A stretch of DNA of 64,000 nucleotides from Prostheceraeus crozeri. Lineage: Eukaryota; Platyhelminthes; Polycladida; Euryleptidae. Position numbers and translations under genes: made by a program. The notes below the pieces were generated by a model that saw only the letters and a program-made list of their open reading frames with translations, did not search any database and was not told the DNA's origin. The stretch is taken from assembly GCA_907163375.1 (NCBI GenBank), contig CAJQUW010003387.1:363166-427165 (forward strand), read 5' to 3'. This document shows positions 46,221 through 54,860 of this stretch, piece after piece. Within the stretch, counting starts at the first letter, position 1. Every line of letters starts with the position of its first letter.

Positions 46221-46909
46221 GTTCTTATTCTCGCATGATTGTTATTCCTCAGGATGAATATGTACAATTGACTGCCATGCAGCAAGTAAAGCAACCTCTT
46301 GCAAATCAAATGTATAGGAAAGAAATAGATTATCAGCAAAATGTTCACATCAAAGATCCACATCGTGCTGTATTAATACAATCGGAAACTGTTGAGCAAT
46401 TGAAAAACTTGAAGAATAAGATGCGTGACTCTGTATCGACTGCTACACCTTTAGCATCTCGCGCACATGCCATATCTCTTTTCAACAGTATTGAACCCCA
46501 TCTCAATGTAAATGATAGAGGAGAAATCATTACAGATGAAAATAAAGTGATTGATGCTTCACGTTATGAAGACTTGATTCAGTATGCGACACGTAGAAAG
46601 CGCCGTCAGGGCTATGTTCCACCTGGTTGGTCATACTTTCTTAAACTATTGAAAAAGCATAATGTACCAAAATTTGCTTTGAATAATGAGACATTGAAAG
46701 AACTTGATTCAACAGTGACTACTGCTCCAATGCTTCAGACGATGAAAATGCCAACAAATTGGTTTAAGACGTCACCTGCTACATCCCCTCCCACACTCAC
46801 TAAGCAAACAAGAGGAAGAGCTCGACGTAGATCTACATCGCCACTAAAACTATTAAAAGGAAAACGTAAAACAGCTCCTCCCAGGAAATACATGTTCTCA
46901 GACTATTAA
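46217..46909 (+). CDS. Maverick hypothetical protein with basic C-terminus
   Basis: 230 codons, uninterrupted. The N-terminus MIVIPQDEYVQLTAMQQV is followed by a Gln-rich and then helical stretch (QSETVEQLKNLKNKMRD), a conserved-looking GYVPPGWSYFLKLLKKHN block, and a basic Ser/Thr/Pro-rich end (RGRARRRSTSPLKLLKGKRK). It sits between ATPase and integrase. No enzymatic motif. The basic tail suggests a nucleic-acid-associated virion protein. The start overlaps the ATPase stop by four bases, which argues for the ATG at 46217. Confidence 0.65.
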   Translation: MSSYSRMIVIPQDEYVQLTAMQQVKQPLANQMYRKEIDYQQNVHIKDPHRAVLIQSETVEQLKNLKNKMRDSVSTATPLASRAHAISLFNSIEPHLNVNDRGEIITDENKVIDASRYEDLIQYATRRKRRQGYVPPGWSYFLKLLKKHNVPKFALNNETLKELDSTVTTAPMLQTMKMPTNWFKTSPATSPPTLTKQTRGRARRRSTSPLKLLKGKRKTAPPRKYMFSDY

Positions 46910-46910
46910 T

Positions 46911-47126
46911 ATGAAGCAGATGTGTTGCTTGCCATGTAATGAGCCGCCAGAGGTGAATGTCGTTGTCACTTGCACTTGCTGCGCCAGCTCTCACAATGAA
47001 ACCCCTAAGCAATGTGAACACGATCGCAAAACCGCTAAAGCTAAATGCTGCAGTTGTTGTAAATGTAGAAAGGCAAGAAAACAAAAAGATGAGAAGGAGA
47101 AAAAAGAGTCAGTCGTCATCGACTGA
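46911..47126 (+). CDS. small cysteine-rich protein overlapping the integrase gene
   Basis: 71 codons with 12 Cys: CCLPC, CTCC, then CCSCCKC, and a Lys/Glu-rich charged tail. The clusters suggest metal binding. The ATG is one base after the previous stop. The last 38 bases overlap the likely integrase start (47089) in another frame. I do not recognise the family. The regular placement in a packed gene row supports it being real; the alternative is that the region encodes only an N-terminal extension of the integrase. Confidence 0.5.
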   Translation: MKQMCCLPCNEPPEVNVVVTCTCCASSHNETPKQCEHDRKTAKAKCCSCCKCRKARKQKDEKEKKESVVID

Positions 47127-48177
47127 ACGTTTGAAGTCAATCTATTATGATGTAAAACATCCGGCAGGATTTGCATCTATCAAGAAATTATCAAAAGCGA
47201 GTGGTCTTCCACAATCACAAGTGAAACGATGGTTAAAGGGTCAGGCTACCTATACACTCCACAAACAAGCGAAAAAGAAGTACCGCACCCGCCATTATAT
47301 TGTTCATGACATCGATGAACAGTGGCAAGCAGATTTGTGTGATGTTGCCTCCATTTCAAAACATAACTCGGGCAATAATTTTATTTTAACCGTCATTGAT
47401 ATTTTCTCGCGTTATGCGTGGGCTCAACCTTTAAAAACTAAAGAAGGGAAAGGAGTAGCAAAAGCATTCCAAACAATTTTTCGAGAAGGTCGCATTCCAA
47501 AAAGAATTCAGAGTGATCAAGGAAAAGAGTTTGAAAATCAGCATGTGAGAAGATTATTTGAGAGGCATGACATTGAGTTGTTTAGTGTAAAGAGTGCTTA
47601 TAAAGCTGCACTCGTTGAACGTTTTAATCGCACATTAAAAAATCGCTTGTGGCGACATTTTACTGCCAACTTGACACAAAATTGGACAAAGGTTCTACAA
47701 GATACACTCCATGCCTACAATCACTCTATCCATCGTTCTATTGGACTCAGACCAGGAGATGTAAATGCTGACAATGTAGATAAAGTGCGCGAATCATTCC
47801 AACGTAAACGCACTCATGTGAAAAGTGATGTGAAAATTGGTGATAAAGTTCGTATCTCAAAAGTGAAAAGTGTTTTTGCTAAAGGGTACCTTCCGAATTG
47901 GACAGAGGAGGTATTTACAGTATCAAGGATTAATCAAAAAGACTCTCCGACCACCTACAAGTTGAAAGATTACGATAATGAAGAAATTGAGGGTAGCTTT
48001 TACCGCGATGAGATTGAGGTAGTCACTGAAAGTGAAACATATTTGGTAGAGAAAATCATTCGATGTAAAAAACGGCAAGGTGAAGAATAGTGTCTTGTTA
48101 AATGGACTGGTTATCCTTCAAGTATGAACTCTTGGATGCGTCGTGCCGACATCTTTCATCTAGGTGATCGACAGTGA
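47089..48177 (+). pseudogene. int: Maverick retroviral-type integrase with chromodomain, one in-frame stop
   Basis: DDE integrase that inserts the element. The ATG at 47089 follows the Cys-rich ORF. N-terminal helix-turn-helix-like region KKLSKASGLPQSQVKRWLKG. Catalytic core: first Asp in WQADLCDVAS, second in RIQSDQGKEF, Glu in KAALVERFNRTLKNR, then the C-terminal beta-barrel (VKIGDKVRISKVKSVF). The frame ends at TAG 48088-48090 inside a chromodomain whose start is YLVEKIIRCKK. The same frame then continues with LVKWTGYPSSMNSWM, the second half of the chromodomain, to TGA 48175-48177. Chromodomains steer insertion into marked chromatin. The catalytic part is intact. Confidence 0.93.
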
Positions 48178-48218
48178 TTCATGCAAAGTTGTAACTAACA
48201 ATGTTTAGGGTTTGAGCT

Positions 48219-48674
48219 ATGAATCCAACTGCCTCATTTTATTCACGACCCTCCTATATAAGTGGTGGAGGACAAATTTACATCGGCGCTCGCCGCCAAC
48301 GTGGAGGTAACATACTTGGTGCACTGAAATCTGTTGTAGCACCTCTAATATCCAATGTCGGTAGATCTTTAAAACGAAATGTTTTAAGTAATGCCGTTGG
48401 CTTTGCTGATGATGTTGCTAGTGATCTTTCCAGAGGTAGAAGTTTTAAGAGCAGTTTGTTGAATCGTGGGAAGGAACGCGGTTTAAAAACATTGAAGCAG
48501 ACCTTTGCTGGTGTTACTCAAGGAAAGAAATCACCTAAACGAATGAAAAAAGGAAGGAGGAAACATCGCGGAGCTGGTAAGGTGCGATCTTCAGTCAAAA
48601 GGCATTCACGCAAACGTCGCAGAGGCTCTAATCATTCATCAGGCGCTAAACGACGACGCTGCCATAACTTCTAA
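48219..48674 (+). CDS. basic virion-type protein with Gly-Gly site (pVI/core-like)
   Basis: 151 codons. The N-terminus contains SGGGQIYIGARRQRGG followed by an amphipathic helix NILGALKSVVAPLISNVG, then a helical middle, and a C-terminal half that is nearly all Lys/Arg (KRMKKGRRKHRG, SVKRHSRKRRRG). The Gly-Gly followed by an amphipathic segment resembles adenain-processed membrane-active peptides; the basic tail resembles DNA-condensing core proteins. This is a structural analogy and was not tested by alignment. It sits between integrase and capsid gene. Intact. Confidence 0.55.
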   Translation: MNPTASFYSRPSYISGGGQIYIGARRQRGGNILGALKSVVAPLISNVGRSLKRNVLSNAVGFADDVASDLSRGRSFKSSLLNRGKERGLKTLKQTFAGVTQGKKSPKRMKKGRRKHRGAGKVRSSVKRHSRKRRRGSNHSSGAKRRRCHNF

Positions 48675-48676
48675 TC

Positions 48677-49954
48677 ATGGAGTGTAAAACTTCCGGTTTT
48701 TGTTTGTTTGATCAACAAGCCATACAGACAGATATTCTTAGTTGAAGTATTGTAGATTATCATCCTCGAACAGCTGAGAATGCTGGCCCCATTGAATTTG
48801 TTATTCCTGGTGGTAGTGATGACTACATAGATTTCAGTTATGCGATGGCTGATTTGAGGTTTAGAATTCAGCAAGCAGATGGAACTGCTATTGACGATAC
48901 ACATAAAGTTGGACTGAACAATTTACCATTGACTACATTACTTCGTGATGTTTCTCTAACGATTGGAGAGCAGCAGGTGGAAGGTGGTCAAAGCGATTAT
49001 CCCTATAAATCATATTTCAATCATGTATCACAGTTTCATCCAGCAGCACAAAAAAGTCATATGGAAGCCATGGGATGGTACAGAGATGAAGCAGGAAAAT
49101 TTGATGTTGAAACAAACAGTGGCTTTGTAAAGCGATCTGCTATGATTAAAGATAGTAGAGTATGTCAGCTATATGGTCCGCTGAATTTAGACTTCTTTAG
49201 ACAGTCAAAGTTTTTACTCTGTAATACCAGCATGCGACTCAAGCTGACATTGAATAAGCCTGAATTTGCGCTGAATGCATTTGCTAAAGTTGACAATTTT
49301 AGAATTCATGTGGAAGATATTGCACTTTACATTCGTCGAGTAGTACCGAATCCAAGTGTCATTAGAGGACATGCTGAAGGTCTTAACCGCCAAAATGCCA
49401 TTTACCCCGTTCAGAATACAAAGCTTCTCACCTTTGCAATTCCTAAAGATCAAAAGAGTTTCATGAAAGATGGCCTCTTTCCATCGGAAGCACCGAAGCT
49501 CCTCATGGTGGCAATGGTTGAAAATGATGCATTTAATGGTAATATAAAGAAGAATCCTTTCAATTTTAAACACAATCAGTTAAGTGAAATTGCTTTACGT
49601 GTAAATGGTGTGAGTCATCCTGGTCCACCCTACAAACCAGATTTTGCTGCGGATCAATTTATGCGCAGTTATGTTGATTTTATGGATGTCTTTGGCTTTT
49701 ACAATACGGATGACACCAACGGACTCACTATGAAAGAGTTTAAGAGTGGATATACTATTTATGCATTTGATTTGACTGCTGACAGCGATATTAGTGCCCC
49801 CTATCGTCAAGCGAACGTGCCTCATAATATTCGTTTGGATTTGACGTTCAAAAGAACACTACCTGAGACGATCAATGTATTAATTTATGCAGTCTTCGAT
49901 TCAAATATTGAAATTACAAAGTATCGTGACGTGATTCTTCAGTATAATCGTTAA
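48677..49954 (+). pseudogene. Maverick major-capsid-protein candidate, one in-frame stop
   Basis: The ATG at 48677 is three bases after the previous stop. The frame runs 22 codons to TGA at 48743-48745, then on without break to 49954 (425 codons in all). It contains AENAGPIEFVIPGGSDDYID, LRDVSLTIGEQQVEGG and QSDYPYKSYFNHVSQF (a strongly conserved DYPY-type block), and beta-rich repeats to the end. It belongs to the family often labelled F54H12.2-like in invertebrate genomes, which travels with Mavericks and is the likely capsid (hexon-type jelly-roll) protein. That identification is from gene context and recalled annotation. An internal ATG at 48845 would skip the first 56 residues. Confidence 0.75.
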
Positions 49955-50415
49955 TGAGTTGGTTGACTGCTGACGATATTAAGACTAAAGTGCAGCGTAA
50001 TGCAGACGAAGCGACGTTGAAAGCTTTCGATAATGTCTATTCACTCGATACCTTACCACCTGCAGTAAATCACTATCCCATCTTTATTGTGCTAAACACT
50101 CATTCGCAGAATTTAGGCGGTGAGCATTGGAAAGCGATCTTTATTGGAGAAGACCGACGTGGTGAACTATTTGACTCTCTTGCTCAACCTCCAAATATAC
50201 CAACACAACAGTGGTTGAGAAAACATACGCGTCAATATCAGCGAAATTAACGCATACTACAACATCCACTTTCATCAACGTGTGGTGATTTTGTACTGTA
50301 CTTCATCTTAAAACGTTTACATGTATCTCGATTTGTATCTGTTATTCAAAACTTTTCATGTAATCCATCCTCTAATGAAAAAATGATTTGTAAGTTCTAT
50401 CATGATTTGAAATAA
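49954..50415 (+). pseudogene. adenain-type cysteine protease, one in-frame stop
   Basis: Matures virion proteins in Mavericks and adenoviruses. 153 codons. The catalytic His is His58 in LGGEHWKAIFI; the acidic partner Asp74 in GELFDSLAQ. The frame stops at TAA 50248-50250 (codon 99), then continues in phase with the oxyanion Gln and the nucleophile Cys (codons 103 and 110, block LSSTCGDFVLYF). The stop therefore removes the active-site Cys. The ATG overlaps the capsid stop (TAATG). The final stop overlaps the poly(A) signal at 50411-50416. Confidence 0.87.
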
Positions 50416-50446
50416 AAACATCATGTTGGAAAAATTGTTTTTTATT
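50411..50446. terminator. facing poly(A) signals of convergent genes
   Basis: AATAAA at 50411-50416 (plus) ends the protease side. TTTATT at 50441-50446 is AATAAA on the minus strand and ends the TBP-like side. Only about 30 bp separate two opposing transcription units. Confidence 0.7.
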
Positions 50447-50987
50447 TTACAATCCGCTGGGTACGTACATACTCGATGAGATAGTCTAGGATCACATTTG
50501 CTTGTACATGAGATTTTAATCCAGTAATGATCACTTTACTATTATGAAGGATTGCCACATGCACAGGTAACCAACAACTAATGAGAGCTGCAGGAAAAAG
50601 TTCGGGTTCATAACACAAATTGTAACTGCTGGTACGAATCTTCAAAAATGATACACTTTCACTCAATTGAGTAGAGATCACCATATTGTCCACAGTCAGA
50701 TTTGACATCACACACCTCTCCCTCTTCCATATCCGACGTAGTAGTCTTTGTAGCTCTAAGCGCATTGACTGCGCCGATGAATGAGAAAGGGCGCCGAGAA
50801 TCTGTACAGTCCCATTTGGGAAGAGTTGAAGATTCCGTGAATTGTTCACCTTCACCACTAACATTTGAGGTCGGCCTGGGTAATACTTGCTGTTTGGAAA
50901 GTGTTGGTGTAATGTTGTAAGATCGATTTTGGTGTAGAGTCTGAAGCGACGGAGAATGTTGACGATGGTGTAGCGATGCCGCTTCAT
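50442..50987 (-). CDS. TATA-binding-protein-like protein
   Basis: 181 codons from ATG 50987 (the frame is open upstream to 51131). Two half-repeats show the TBP pattern. In the first, VNILRRFRLYTKIDLTTLHQ, then a Y-x-P turn (KYYPGRPQMLVV) and LFPNGTVQILGALSHSSA. In the second, CYEPELFPAALISC, then AILHNSKVIITGLKSHVQAN and VILDYLIEYV. In true TBP the same order reads YEPELFPGLI followed by a SGK-VLTGAK strand. Length (about 180 residues) equals the TBP core. DNA-contact phenylalanines are mostly not conserved, so specificity may differ. It may direct transcription of the element's own TATA promoters. No break was seen. Confidence 0.6.
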   Translation of the reverse strand: MKRHRYTIVNILRRFRLYTKIDLTTLHQHFPNSKYYPGRPQMLVVKVNNSRNLQLFPNGTVQILGALSHSSAQSMRLELQRLLRRIWKRERCVMSNLTVDNMVISTQLSESVSFLKIRTSSYNLCYEPELFPAALISCWLPVHVAILHNSKVIITGLKSHVQANVILDYLIEYVRTQRIVK

Positions 50988-51309
50988 GATGAAAGAATGA
51001 GTAAATTGAGCGATGTACCTTCCTTTTATACTTCTCCCAACTACCTTGATGAAATGTGAAGTTAGTATGAAGTTGGGAATGATAGAGTTGAATTCGCCGA
51101 TTGTTGACGCGCAGCCAGATGCGATTTCCAATACGTGAATGTCTTTTCATATAGAAGTATTTCAAATCCTTCATGATATGATGTAGAGATTGAAAATGAC
51201 GATAAGATAAAGCAAACTCTCTTCTCACATTTCCAGTTGAATCTTTGAAATAGACGTTTCGATCATGATCCGTTTCAATACGTTGTAGGGAATCTAATTT
51301 CCAACTCAT
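50960..51309 (-). CDS. possible PC4-like protein, paralogue 2
   Basis: Frame opens at ATG 51309 with SWKLDSLQRIETDHDRNVYF, then ALSYRHFQSLHHIMKDLKYF, RIWLRVNNRRIQLYHSQL, and SWEKYKRKVHRSIYSFFHH. It parallels the neighbour at 51332-51700 block for block. The homologous part ends near 50960; the frame itself stays open to 50659, overlapping the TBP-like gene in another phase, and that tail has no counterpart in the paralogue. The strand-turn-helix order with a dGn-v/GItLt-like block recalls the PC4/p15 single-strand-DNA-binding fold, but the match is weak. It may be a new family. Confidence 0.45.
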
Positions 51310-51331
51310 GGTGCGTGGTAGTCATGTCTGA

Positions 51332-51700
51332 TTAAGATTTGCATAGTAGGGCGATGAACTCACGACGAATAAATGTCATGATGGAGCGATGTATGTATCT
51401 TCTATACTTCTCCCAATTGTATTTGCGAAATGAGAAACAGTTTGCGGAATGAGAATGGCAGATTTGAATTTCATTTCTGTAATGTTGAAGCCAAACTTGA
51501 TCACCCAAGGAGATGAATCTTAATGTTTCAAAATATTCCAAATCCCTCATGATATCATTGAGGTTGACAAATTGTCGCCATGTTAATGTAATACCTCTTG
51601 ATGAATGACCATGAGAATTTTTGAAATGTACGTTTCCATCACGATCAACTCTGATATATTGTAGAGAGTCCAAAATCCAAGTCTTCATGATGTTATGCAA
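51332..51700 (-). CDS. possible PC4-like protein, paralogue 1
   Basis: 122 codons, intact. ILDSLQYIRVDRDGNVHFKN, then SRGITLTWRQFVNLNDIMRD, LGDQVWLQHYRNEIQICHSH, NWEKYRRYIHRSIMTFIRRE. The blocks match paralogue 2 in order and spacing, so the pair arose by tandem duplication. The gap to paralogue 2 is 22 bp. The start lies 23 bp from the divergent structural gene at 51724. PC4-like is tentative. An internal ATG 12 bases in is an alternative start. Confidence 0.5.
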   Translation of the reverse strand: MHNIMKTWILDSLQYIRVDRDGNVHFKNSHGHSSRGITLTWRQFVNLNDIMRDLEYFETLRFISLGDQVWLQHYRNEIQICHSHSANCFSFRKYNWEKYRRYIHRSIMTFIRREFIALLCKS

Positions 51701-51723
51701 AGTCGCAGATCAGCAATATAAAA

Positions 51724-53121
51724 ATGTCGTTTTATCATATTTTGCTTAGCAATGCGGCTACAAAGAGATTTGCTAGTAATCGAGCCGCACTCTTTTCTAC
51801 TCCCATTGATCATACACAACAGCTAAATGGAAATTGGGAAGTGGGTGTCACTCAACTTGTTTATAGCAACTGTGTCTATACTTTTGATCATGAGGTGATG
51901 ACTATTAATATGAGACGCACAGCTGCTTACCAATGTGAAAAGGGCTGCCGAGTATACATTCCACAGTGGCCAAAGAAAGATCTCTTATCATGTAAAAAGT
52001 TTATATATGATTTCTTGAATAAAGCGTGTAAACATATTGTCCAATTTACTCCGCACAATGATGATTATAATTATGTACATCATGTAGTTGAGAAAGATTG
52101 GATTGTTGGTTTAAGTCCAAGTTTAAGAAATCATTTAGGTTACCTCGCTAGCGCCTTAACAAGCTATGATAATTTTAATGTTAATTACCACATAAGTGGT
52201 CATAAACAGTTAATATATCGAGAGGAAGCTTATTATGTAGATCTTATTCCAAGAAATGAGAAGACGTTGGTGAAGAAGATTGTGATTAAGCCAAGAAAGA
52301 CAAACATGACTCCTGAAACATTATTGAAGAAATTTAATTATCTCCTTCGAGTTGATGGTAAACAAGTGGCAACATTGACTTATATCAAATCATCTAATCA
52401 TATTGCAATAAGTAAATTAAATGATGATGATCTAGTATTAGTTTGTTCAAAAGATTTTCATCAGTTCTTACGACATCATTCTGCAGCTGTTCATGGAAAA
52501 TTTGATATGCAACATTCACCATGTGAAAGGTCAAATCAATTTGATACAGAATGGACCGTATCTTTATACAGAAAGTGTGTAGAGCCTTTCGGTGGTATCT
52601 TACATGAAACAAGAGTGTTGATGCCTCGCATTATTACTTCGGTTAAATTGGTTGTAGATTATTTAAATGAAGTGATTAATGAGCAACATATTTCATTTTC
52701 TGAAAAAGAAGGTGTTTTGTCTCTCACTATAAGTGGAAAAGGTATTGAACTAATTATGGATAAAACTCTAATGGACATTTTGGGTTTTGATCAAAATATC
52801 TTTAAAAGTGGTACTGTAACCAAAGCTAGCGCAGACATGTCGCTATCGCGTCGTATTAACTATTTTCAGATATATTCCAATATTGGTGAAGATGTACGTG
52901 TGGGAGATGTTGAAGCTCCATTGCTAGCAATGATACCATACCAGCCAAAAAGCTGCAGTATTTTATCTGAGCATACTTTCAAGAAAGTGCATTATACAAA
53001 GCTGAAATCAAACTACATCCCACAAATTGATATTGCAATTTATGACGATGCTGGTGCGTTGATTCCTTTTCATAAAGATGCTGTGACAAGTATCACACTC
53101 CATTTCCGAATGAAGAGTTAA
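51724..53121 (+). CDS. Maverick structural protein, three-module paralogue 1
   Basis: 465 codons, intact. N-terminal strand block LNGNWEVGVTQLVYSN. It is followed by three repeats of the same module, each with a helix carrying Leu-Asn (KKFIYDFLNKAC; ETLLKKFNYLLR; KLVVDYLNEVIN), a strand pair, and a closing helix with Leu/Gly-Phe (LRNHLGYLA; FHQFLRHHS; LMDILGFDQ). The end (IAIYDDAGALIPFH, SITLHFRMK) is beta-rich. I infer a virion surface or penton/fibre-type protein, common next to the capsid gene in invertebrate Mavericks. No enzyme motif. Paralogue of the next gene. Confidence 0.65.
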   Translation: MSFYHILLSNAATKRFASNRAALFSTPIDHTQQLNGNWEVGVTQLVYSNCVYTFDHEVMTINMRRTAAYQCEKGCRVYIPQWPKKDLLSCKKFIYDFLNKACKHIVQFTPHNDDYNYVHHVVEKDWIVGLSPSLRNHLGYLASALTSYDNFNVNYHISGHKQLIYREEAYYVDLIPRNEKTLVKKIVIKPRKTNMTPETLLKKFNYLLRVDGKQVATLTYIKSSNHIAISKLNDDDLVLVCSKDFHQFLRHHSAAVHGKFDMQHSPCERSNQFDTEWTVSLYRKCVEPFGGILHETRVLMPRIITSVKLVVDYLNEVINEQHISFSEKEGVLSLTISGKGIELIMDKTLMDILGFDQNIFKSGTVTKASADMSLSRRINYFQIYSNIGEDVRVGDVEAPLLAMIPYQPKSCSILSEHTFKKVHYTKLKSNYIPQIDIAIYDDAGALIPFHKDAVTSITLHFRMKS

Positions 53122-53160
53122 TGCAAAAGTATGCTAATATATTTTTCCAATGTGAATAAT

Positions 53161-54681
53161 ATGGAAAGTGAAAATAAGGACTCGTTTCTAATCTACTTAC
53201 CCAGTAATGCTTCTATGAATAAATTTCCCAAAAATAAACCATCAGACTATCGAGTAGAATTAAATCGCCCACTACATTTAGAAGGTGAATGGGAGGTTGG
53301 CGTTTCTAGTATTTGCTATGATAGCAATATTCAGAATGTGAATGATTTGGAAGAAATGATATTGACTCCTCGCACCCATGATGGAATAACGATGAATAAT
53401 GCATTCCAGTTCCCATACAATTTAACATCAGATGGAAAGTGGAACTATGAATGGATTCAGATAAAATCAGATTATTATGGTCTATTTGGGAATGAGAAAT
53501 TTATTAAGGCGTTCAATAGTGGTAATACTTCCATCATGAAGAATAAAAATCAGAAAGCTTATGAGTTTACTATCTATCATTGGAGTGGGAGACAGTTCCT
53601 TCGCTTTCATTCTTTTACTAAAGGTCTTACACTGAGGTTGGATAATGAATTCTATCCACATCTCGGTTTTGGTCATGGACTACATCTAACGTCAATTGCT
53701 ACTGCAAATGTTAAAAAAGTTTATTCAAATCGAATCAACAAATTTCATTATAAATTTAAAATATTTGATGAAGATGTTGTAGAATGCGAAGAACGCATCA
53801 TTTTGAAAAAGCGTGGTGTTCAACCTTTATCACTTATTGAGTTAGTAAAACGATGGAATGAGACTGTGGGTAAGAAGTATGGAGAGAAAATTATGGCGGA
53901 CAAAAATAAGTTGGTTATTCAGAAATATAATGACAAACTTACAGTTTATTTCTCTCCAACCTTGCGTCATTTTGTAAGACATTATACACCTATTATTGGA
54001 AGCGGTCTGGTGTATGCTTCTCATGAATATCACACTAAAGCTGATTCAGTTAATGATGAATGGTGGGTTGACATCTATGGTGATCGCATCAAGAAAATTT
54101 ACCAGTCTTATGAAGAATCTAAAGTTGCTATCAATATAATGCCGCGTCTATATCATACAGTTGAAAGCTTCATTCATGTAGTAAATCCTTATATACAACA
54201 GAAGTTGAAGCATGTGATGAAAAGTAAATATGATGTAAAGACACACCACATTTCGTTTTCAATTGAAAATCAACGCGTTGTTCTGAAACTGGGTGATGAC
54301 ATTCAATGTCAATTGAGTAAAAATTTGAAAAAACTCTTTGGTTTTTCAATGCTACAAACTGTGTTTACTGCTGCGCATACGATTGGTATAGAAACACCAA
54401 TGACACTTGATAAACATGAACAGCACCTTTACATTCAAAGTGATTTGATTCTACCTATTTCTGTTGGTGAGAAAAAAGAATACATTTTACGCGATTTCAT
54501 TCATGATAAAGACGCTTCATATGGAATAGTCGAGAAGATGTTTGAATCTATTTTCTATCATCCCGTCGTCAAACAAACTATACCCTCTATTGCTATCAAA
54601 ATTACCAATGGTTTACAAGAGTGCATCCATGTGAAAGATACTAAATCCCTCGTAACTTTAGTGTTTCGGAAAACAAAGTGA
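53161..54681 (+). CDS. Maverick structural protein, three-module paralogue 2
   Basis: 506 codons, intact. Start taken at ATG 53161 because SFLIYLPSNASMNKF aligns with the start of paralogue 1; an upstream ATG at 53131 adds ten codons. N-terminal block LEGEWEVGVSSICYDSN. Three modules as in paralogue 1 (helix EKFIKAFNSG, closing YPHLGFG; helix IELVKRWNET, closing LRHFVRHYT; helix ESFIHVVNPY, closing LKKLFGFSM). The conserved RH-Y/H-S/T and LGF closings tie the two proteins together. It ends 40 bp after a similar gap to its neighbour, and poly(A) signals follow directly. Confidence 0.65.
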   Translation: MESENKDSFLIYLPSNASMNKFPKNKPSDYRVELNRPLHLEGEWEVGVSSICYDSNIQNVNDLEEMILTPRTHDGITMNNAFQFPYNLTSDGKWNYEWIQIKSDYYGLFGNEKFIKAFNSGNTSIMKNKNQKAYEFTIYHWSGRQFLRFHSFTKGLTLRLDNEFYPHLGFGHGLHLTSIATANVKKVYSNRINKFHYKFKIFDEDVVECEERIILKKRGVQPLSLIELVKRWNETVGKKYGEKIMADKNKLVIQKYNDKLTVYFSPTLRHFVRHYTPIIGSGLVYASHEYHTKADSVNDEWWVDIYGDRIKKIYQSYEESKVAINIMPRLYHTVESFIHVVNPYIQQKLKHVMKSKYDVKTHHISFSIENQRVVLKLGDDIQCQLSKNLKKLFGFSMLQTVFTAAHTIGIETPMTLDKHEQHLYIQSDLILPISVGEKKEYILRDFIHDKDASYGIVEKMFESIFYHPVVKQTIPSIAIKITNGLQECIHVKDTKSLVTLVFRKTK

Positions 54682-54696
54682 AGTCATTGTGATATG

Positions 54697-54710
54697 TTTA
54701 TTGAAATAAA
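54697..54710. terminator. overlapping poly(A) signals of convergent genes
   Basis: TTTATT (54697-54702, AATAAA on minus) and AATAAA (54705-54710, plus) lie two bases apart, between the end of structural paralogue 2 and the end of the polymerase gene. Second of three such pairs. Confidence 0.65.
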
Positions 54711-54860
54711 AATATGTATATGAAAAAGTCTTTTCACAGATATAGGGGGAATGAGCTGACTGTAGGCATATATTCACAAGGAAGAAACGATCTCATGCGA
54801 TACATAAAACAACCATGTATATCTACAAAAAGCAACATCAAAATACTGAGTTAAAGTTGA

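Noticed and set aside
49214..49573. 119-codon minus-strand frame
   Set aside because: Lies entirely inside the capsid-candidate gene; antisense shadow.
50659..50960. C-terminal extension of paralogue 2 overlapping the TBP-like gene
   Set aside because: No counterpart in paralogue 1; the TBP-like reading in the other frame explains the sequence better.
51716..51722. TATAAAA as a TATA box for the structural gene
   Set aside because: It touches the ATG, so a transcript starting ~30 bp downstream would lack that start codon.
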